Assembly: GCA_027047745.1 (NCBI GenBank)
Contig: JALTUB010000286.1
Coordinates: 1 to 13,631, forward strand
Length of the DNA stretch: 13,631 bases
Source: Sulfurimonas sp.
Lineage (GTDB): Bacteria > Campylobacterota > Campylobacteria > Campylobacterales > Sulfurimonadaceae
Reading direction: 5' to 3'
Part shown: in pieces, positions 13,555-13,631 of the stretch
Layout of the letters: the number at the start of each line of letters is the position of its first letter
How positions within the stretch are numbered: position 1 is the first letter of the stretch
The notes under the pieces: generated by a model
The model's input: only the letters and a program-made list of their open reading frames with translations
Databases searched by the model: none
Told to the model about the DNA's origin: nothing
Made by a program: the position numbers and the translations under genes

Positions 13555-13631
13555 ATTTTATGAGTATGGTAATTTTAAAGAGATTTTTAGCTTTTATTGG
13601 TTGAGTTACAGTCAGTATCTGAACCAAAAAA

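Overview
The window looks like a chromosomal segment of a free-living Campylobacterota (epsilonproteobacterial) bacterium, probably Sulfurimonas-like. The reasons are a very AT-rich sequence, short intergenic gaps with TATAAT-type -10 boxes but poor -35 boxes, AAGGA/AGGAGG ribosome sites, periplasmic c-type cytochromes, and a DUF234 protein of the kind found in Helicobacter/Campylobacter. The genus is an inference from style, not from a marker gene.

Layout. (1) 1-3329, + strand: four genes without recognisable enzymes or signal peptides, tightly packed as one operon. The last two each carry two EF-hand Ca2+ loops. (2) 3330-3660: no gene longer than 30 codons, but dense structure on the - strand. 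It holds a promoter, a ~100-nt RNA ending in a strong Rho-independent terminator, then a second promoter and a 27-codon hydrophobic micro-ORF whose ribosome site and start codon are complementary to the upstream RNA. This looks like a type I toxin-antitoxin locus or a translationally self-sequestered micropeptide. (3) 3660-5489, - strand: ABC-F translation-type ATPase. (4) 5577-7183, + strand: a 77-aa disordered protein and a membrane-anchored octaheme cytochrome c. (5) 7196-8035, - strand: DUF234 protein, apparently initiated at ATT. (6) 8193-9278: a secreted 86-aa peptide with four Cys-rich KCG repeats, resembling HvfA-type copper-binding RiPP precursors, and a DoxX-family membrane protein resembling HvfX. 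Between them lies a broken HD-GYP remnant on the - strand. The usual maturation genes hvfB (MNIO) and hvfC are absent here. (7) 9352-10359: LpxR-type lipid A deacylase. (8) 10442-13530: apparent operon of a lipoprotein with two PF03640-type repeats, a cytochrome P460, an OmpR-type response regulator and a histidine kinase. (9) Right edge: a - strand terminator overlapping the kinase 3' end, with a 28-nt motif matching the RNA in region 2 at 24 of 28 positions, so that RNA seems to belong to a repeated family.

How it fits together. Most transcription units are independent and ordinary. Two parts deserve attention: the micropeptide/RNA locus at 3325-3640 with its second RNA copy at 13497-13554, and the split HvfA/HvfX-like pair whose modifying enzymes must be elsewhere in the genome if the peptide is matured. 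The P460-lipoprotein-two-component operon probably couples sensing of a redox or nitrogen-oxide stress to a periplasmic heme protein, but this is inference from gene order. All functional names come from reading motifs by eye; no database search was possible.
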